NCBI GenBank assembly: GCA_018715885.1
Contig: DVKT01000006.1
Location: 1-64,000, forward strand
DNA: 64,000 nucleotides
Direction of reading: 5' to 3'
Source of the DNA: Caccoplasma intestinavium
Lineage (GTDB): Bacteria; Bacteroidota; Bacteroidia; Bacteroidales; UBA11471
The notes below the pieces were generated by a model that was given only the letters and a program-made list of their open reading frames with translations, had not been told where the DNA came from and made no database searches. Positions 61,414 through 64,000 of this stretch are shown piece by piece. Numbering within the stretch: the first letter of the stretch is position 1; each line of letters opens with the position of its first letter. The translations under genes were made by a program, and so were the position numbers.

Positions 61414-63597
61414 ATGGATGTCAGCCGATTCTTACCCACATTACCGTTTACCGATCCGGTACTGATATTTTTTATCGTGCTGACTATAATTCTGTTCGCC
61501 CCCTTGTTGCTGAACAAACTGCGTATCCCCCACATCATCGGCATGATTTTGGCCGGGACCTTGTTCGGCCCGCATGGGCTGGATTTCCTCGCTTATGACA
61601 GCAGTTTCAAAATTTTCGGGAATGTCGGCTTGCTCTACCTAATGTTTCTGGTAGGGCTTGAAATGAACCTGAATGATTTCCGGAAAATAAAACTTCGCGG
61701 CATCACATTCGGCATATACACATTTATAATCCCCATGATACTGGGTACATTATCGAGTATCTACCTGTTACATCTCGACCTCACGACATCTATTCTGTTG
61801 GCCAGTATGTATGCGTCGCATACGTTGGTGGCCTATCCTATCGTACTCCGGTACGGCGTAGGAAGGCGTCCGGCGGTAACCATTACCATAGCAGGCACTA
61901 TCATTACCGTATTGGGGGCACTCATCATACTCGCCGTCATCGTAGGTATGCAGACGGGAACTATCAACGAATGGTTCTGGGTACGTCTCATTCTCTCCAT
62001 GGTCGCATACAGTTTGTTTATTCTTTTCGTCTTTCCGCGCATCGCCCGATGGTTTTTCAAAAAATATAACGATAACGTATCACAATACATCTTCGTACTG
62101 GCTCTCGTCTTTCTCGCTTCGGCCCTCGCCAAACCCGCCGGGCTCGAACCGATTCTCGGAGCATTTTTCGTAGGCGTCGTACTCAATCGTTTCATACCCT
62201 CGGTATCTCCGCTGATGAACCGTATAGAGTTTGTGGGCAACGCCCTTTTCATTCCTTATTTTCTCATCGGAGTGGGAATGCTCATAGATCCGTCCGTCGT
62301 ATTTTCGGGTTGGAAGGCACTGTTTGTCGCAATCGTCATGTCGGCAGTCGCCACCATTTCGAAATGGTTGGCCGCTTGGATTACTCAAAAAAATTTCGGC
62401 CTCGATAAAATCGACCGTGCCATGATTTTCGGGCTGAGCAACGGACAGGCAGCCGCCACCCTCGCCGCCGTACTTATCGGTTACGACATCGGTTTATTCG
62501 ACATCAATATCCTCAACGGTACAATTATCATGATTTTGGTAACATGTACCATCAGTTCTTTTGCAACCGAACGTGCCGCACAAAAAATGGCAACCCTACA
62601 ACCGGCCGAAGATCCCGATAAAAACCAAGACAATACCGGCCATGCCCGCATTCTTATACCCGTTGCCAACCCCGATACGCTGGAAAACCTTGTAAACCTT
62701 GCCGTTTTGGCAAAGGGGCAGCATAAGCAACAACCGCTTTACGCTTTACATGTCATCGATGACAACAAGACCGCATTACGTTCAGGAGAAGCCGGACAGA
62801 TGTTGCTGGACAGAGCTACAAAAATCGCAGCAGCATCGGACACACGACTTACCGGCCTATCCCGATACGATGTAAATATCACCAGCGGAATCATTCATAC
62901 GATCAAAGAACAGAATATTTCGGACGTCATACTAGGTTTGCACCACAAAAGCAATATCGTCGACAGCTTTTTCGGCTCGAAAATAGAAAATTTGTTGAAG
63001 AGCACCCACAAAATGGTCGCTATCACCAAGTGCATCATACCTATAAACATGACAACCCGTATCGTCGTCGCCGTTCCCGAAAAAGCCGAATACGAAAGCG
63101 GATTTACCAAATGGATAGACCGTATCGCCAACATCGGAAAACAAATAGGATGCCGGGTTGTTTTCTATGCACACCACAACACCATCATCGTTTTGAGAAA
63201 CGTATTGCGACACAACCGATACGGCATCTCCTGCGAATTTGAAGTACTCGACGACTGGGCCGATATACTCACGCTTACAGGCGTTGTCTTGCAAGACGAC
63301 TTGCTCGTCGTTGTCAGCGCCCGCCACACGTCCCTTTCATACAACAGCGAGTTCGAAAAACTCCCCCTGCAACTCTCCCGATATTTTGCAGGGAATAACT
63401 TCATCGTACTCTTCCCCGAACAATTTGGAGAAGAAAACGAGCAACTCACGTTTACATCAGATCCCCTATCTATCGACGTACAACACAACTATACTCGCTT
63501 TACAACCGTACGCGATTTCTTCGAAAAATTCTCCCGCCGCCGTAAGTTGTGGAACCATCGTCGGCAAAAACTCAAACAAAAGCGGAAAGAAAAATAA
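61414..63597 (+). CDS. Cation/proton antiporter (CPA2/Kef type) with C-terminal stress-protein-like region
   Basis: This 727-residue inner-membrane protein has about 12 hydrophobic segments in its first 385 residues (starting FTDPVLIFFIVLTIILFAPLLLN and including NKLRIPHIIGMILAGTLFGPHG and PAGLEPILGAFFVGVVLN), the pattern of sodium/potassium:proton exchangers. GLSNGQAAATLAAVLIGYDIGLF is a late conserved block. From about residue 410 the protein is cytoplasmic, with two UspA-like halves (HARILIPVANPDTLENLVNLAV; RIVVAVPEKAEYESGFTKW) in place of the usual TrkA-N domain of Kef proteins. Probable role: pH or cation balance, with control by the stress-like region. The ion is not known. Confidence 0.92.
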   Translation: MDVSRFLPTLPFTDPVLIFFIVLTIILFAPLLLNKLRIPHIIGMILAGTLFGPHGLDFLAYDSSFKIFGNVGLLYLMFLVGLEMNLNDFRKIKLRGITFGIYTFIIPMILGTLSSIYLLHLDLTTSILLASMYASHTLVAYPIVLRYGVGRRPAVTITIAGTIITVLGALIILAVIVGMQTGTINEWFWVRLILSMVAYSLFILFVFPRIARWFFKKYNDNVSQYIFVLALVFLASALAKPAGLEPILGAFFVGVVLNRFIPSVSPLMNRIEFVGNALFIPYFLIGVGMLIDPSVVFSGWKALFVAIVMSAVATISKWLAAWITQKNFGLDKIDRAMIFGLSNGQAAATLAAVLIGYDIGLFDINILNGTIIMILVTCTISSFATERAAQKMATLQPAEDPDKNQDNTGHARILIPVANPDTLENLVNLAVLAKGQHKQQPLYALHVIDDNKTALRSGEAGQMLLDRATKIAAASDTRLTGLSRYDVNITSGIIHTIKEQNISDVILGLHHKSNIVDSFFGSKIENLLKSTHKMVAITKCIIPINMTTRIVVAVPEKAEYESGFTKWIDRIANIGKQIGCRVVFYAHHNTIIVLRNVLRHNRYGISCEFEVLDDWADILTLTGVVLQDDLLVVVSARHTSLSYNSEFEKLPLQLSRYFAGNNFIVLFPEQFGEENEQLTFTSDPLSIDVQHNYTRFTTVRDFFEKFSRRRKLWNHRRQKLKQKRKEK

Positions 63598-63698
63598 CAG
63601 GCAATAATCCCGGGAAAGCGCAGAAACGATTTGCCAGATTTTTTCAACATTTCATAGCGATTTCCTATTAAAGTCCATCGTTTCTCAACAATTTTGCA

Positions 63699-63706
63699 TA
63701 CCTTTG
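63699..63706 (+). promoter_or_regulatory. Probable -7 element of the last gene
   Basis: TACCTTTG matches TAnnTTTG, 29 bases before ATG 63736. No TTTG at the proper -33 distance is visible. Confidence 0.5.
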
Positions 63707-63735
63707 CAATCCAATATAATCACACTACCTATCGC

Positions 63736-64000
63736 ATGAATAAAATAATCAGCAAAGAGTACTTCTCTGCCAACGTCGTCAAATTCGACGTAGAAGCTCC
63801 GCTCATTGCCAAAGCCCGTAAAGCCGGACACTTCGTCATCGTCCGCACAGGAGAAAAAGGAGAACGCATTCCTTTGACCATTACATCTTCCGATCCCGAG
63901 CGAGGCACCATCTCTCTCGTCATACAAGCCGTCGGAAAATCGACACGGAAATTATGTTCCCTCGAAGCCGGCGATTACATCACCGATGTCGTAGGCCCAT
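63736..64000 (+). CDS. Sulfide/dihydroorotate-dehydrogenase-like FAD/NAD-binding subunit (C-terminal end outside window)
   Basis: The frame from ATG 63736 is open to the right edge (88 codons). The sequence MNKIISKEYFSANVVKFDVEAP, then AGHFVIVRTGEKGERIPLTITSSD and ISLVIQAVGKSTRKL, is the FAD-binding domain of the ferredoxin:NADP+ reductase alpha-type subunits (NfnA/SudB/PyrK-like), with RIPLT as the FAD signature. In Bacteroidetes this gene usually lies next to the NADPH-dependent glutamate-synthase-like beta subunit, which would be to the right. The full protein should be about 250-290 residues; the cut is by the window edge. Confidence 0.88.
   Translation, partial: MNKIISKEYFSANVVKFDVEAPLIAKARKAGHFVIVRTGEKGERIPLTITSSDPERGTISLVIQAVGKSTRKLCSLEAGDYITDVVGP

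Overview
This 64 kb window is chromosomal DNA from a member of the Bacteroidales. The evidence is type IX secretion parts (PorU, PorT), a SusC/SusD pair, a fused MurF-alanine racemase, a one-chain glycyl-tRNA synthetase, promoters of the Bacteroidetes type (TTTG, about 19-20 bases, TAnnTTTG), and a single str-S10-spc-alpha ribosomal cluster with map and infA but no adk after secY. Base composition and gene content would suit a gut genus such as Barnesiella or a relative, but I cannot fix the genus from sequence alone. No insertion sequence, prophage, integrase, CRISPR array or rRNA gene was seen.

Layout. 0-4.3 kb (minus): 5'-part of porU (runs off the left edge), a fumarylacetoacetate hydrolase family enzyme and the redox repressor rex. 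4.4-8.0 kb (plus): a SUI1/YciH protein followed 6 bases later by a RecB/AddA-like helicase-nuclease. 8.0-9.7 kb: a patch of degenerate dispersed repeats, initiator tRNA-Met, porT, and a 56-residue 2[4Fe-4S] ferredoxin with a textbook promoter. 9.8-23.6 kb: a secreted protein-degradation and uptake region. A two-fold duplicated leucine-rich-repeat protein (minus) diverges, at a 22-bp palindrome, from a plus-strand set of a metzincin-type protease, SusC, SusD and an unrecognised secreted protein; a modular M6-type metalloprotease follows. The leucine-rich-repeat, unrecognised and M6 proteins end in what look like type IX sorting domains. 23.6-30.0 kb (minus): tRNA-Leu, then murF-alr, GSCFA, FKBP, lemA and glyS, transcribed glyS first. 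30.2-34.8 kb (plus): parC, a DUF3316 protein, and a lipoprotein S41 peptidase.

35.2-53.3 kb (minus): 33 genes from rpsL to rplQ, tightly packed, with a consensus promoter before rpsL and a strong hairpin after rplQ. 53.6-55.1 kb: a glycosyltransferase and, divergently, rnhB. 55.2-61.2 kb (minus): asd, a glutamine-amidotransferase/M19-dipeptidase fusion, an M28 lipoprotein, sufE and a POT peptide transporter; this looks like a peptide-salvage group. 61.4-64 kb (plus): a cation/proton antiporter with a stress-protein-like C-terminal part, and the start of an FAD/NAD-binding ferredoxin-NADP reductase-type subunit cut by the right edge.

Common thread: outside the ribosomal cluster, much of the window concerns moving proteins through the outer membrane and degrading and importing peptides (PorU/PorT, three probable type IX cargo proteins, five peptidases, SusCD, POT). 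The most interesting items are the protease-SusCD locus, the amidotransferase-dipeptidase fusion with its transporter, an arginine at the classic streptomycin-resistance position 88 of S12, and the unrecognised secreted protein at 20042-20962.
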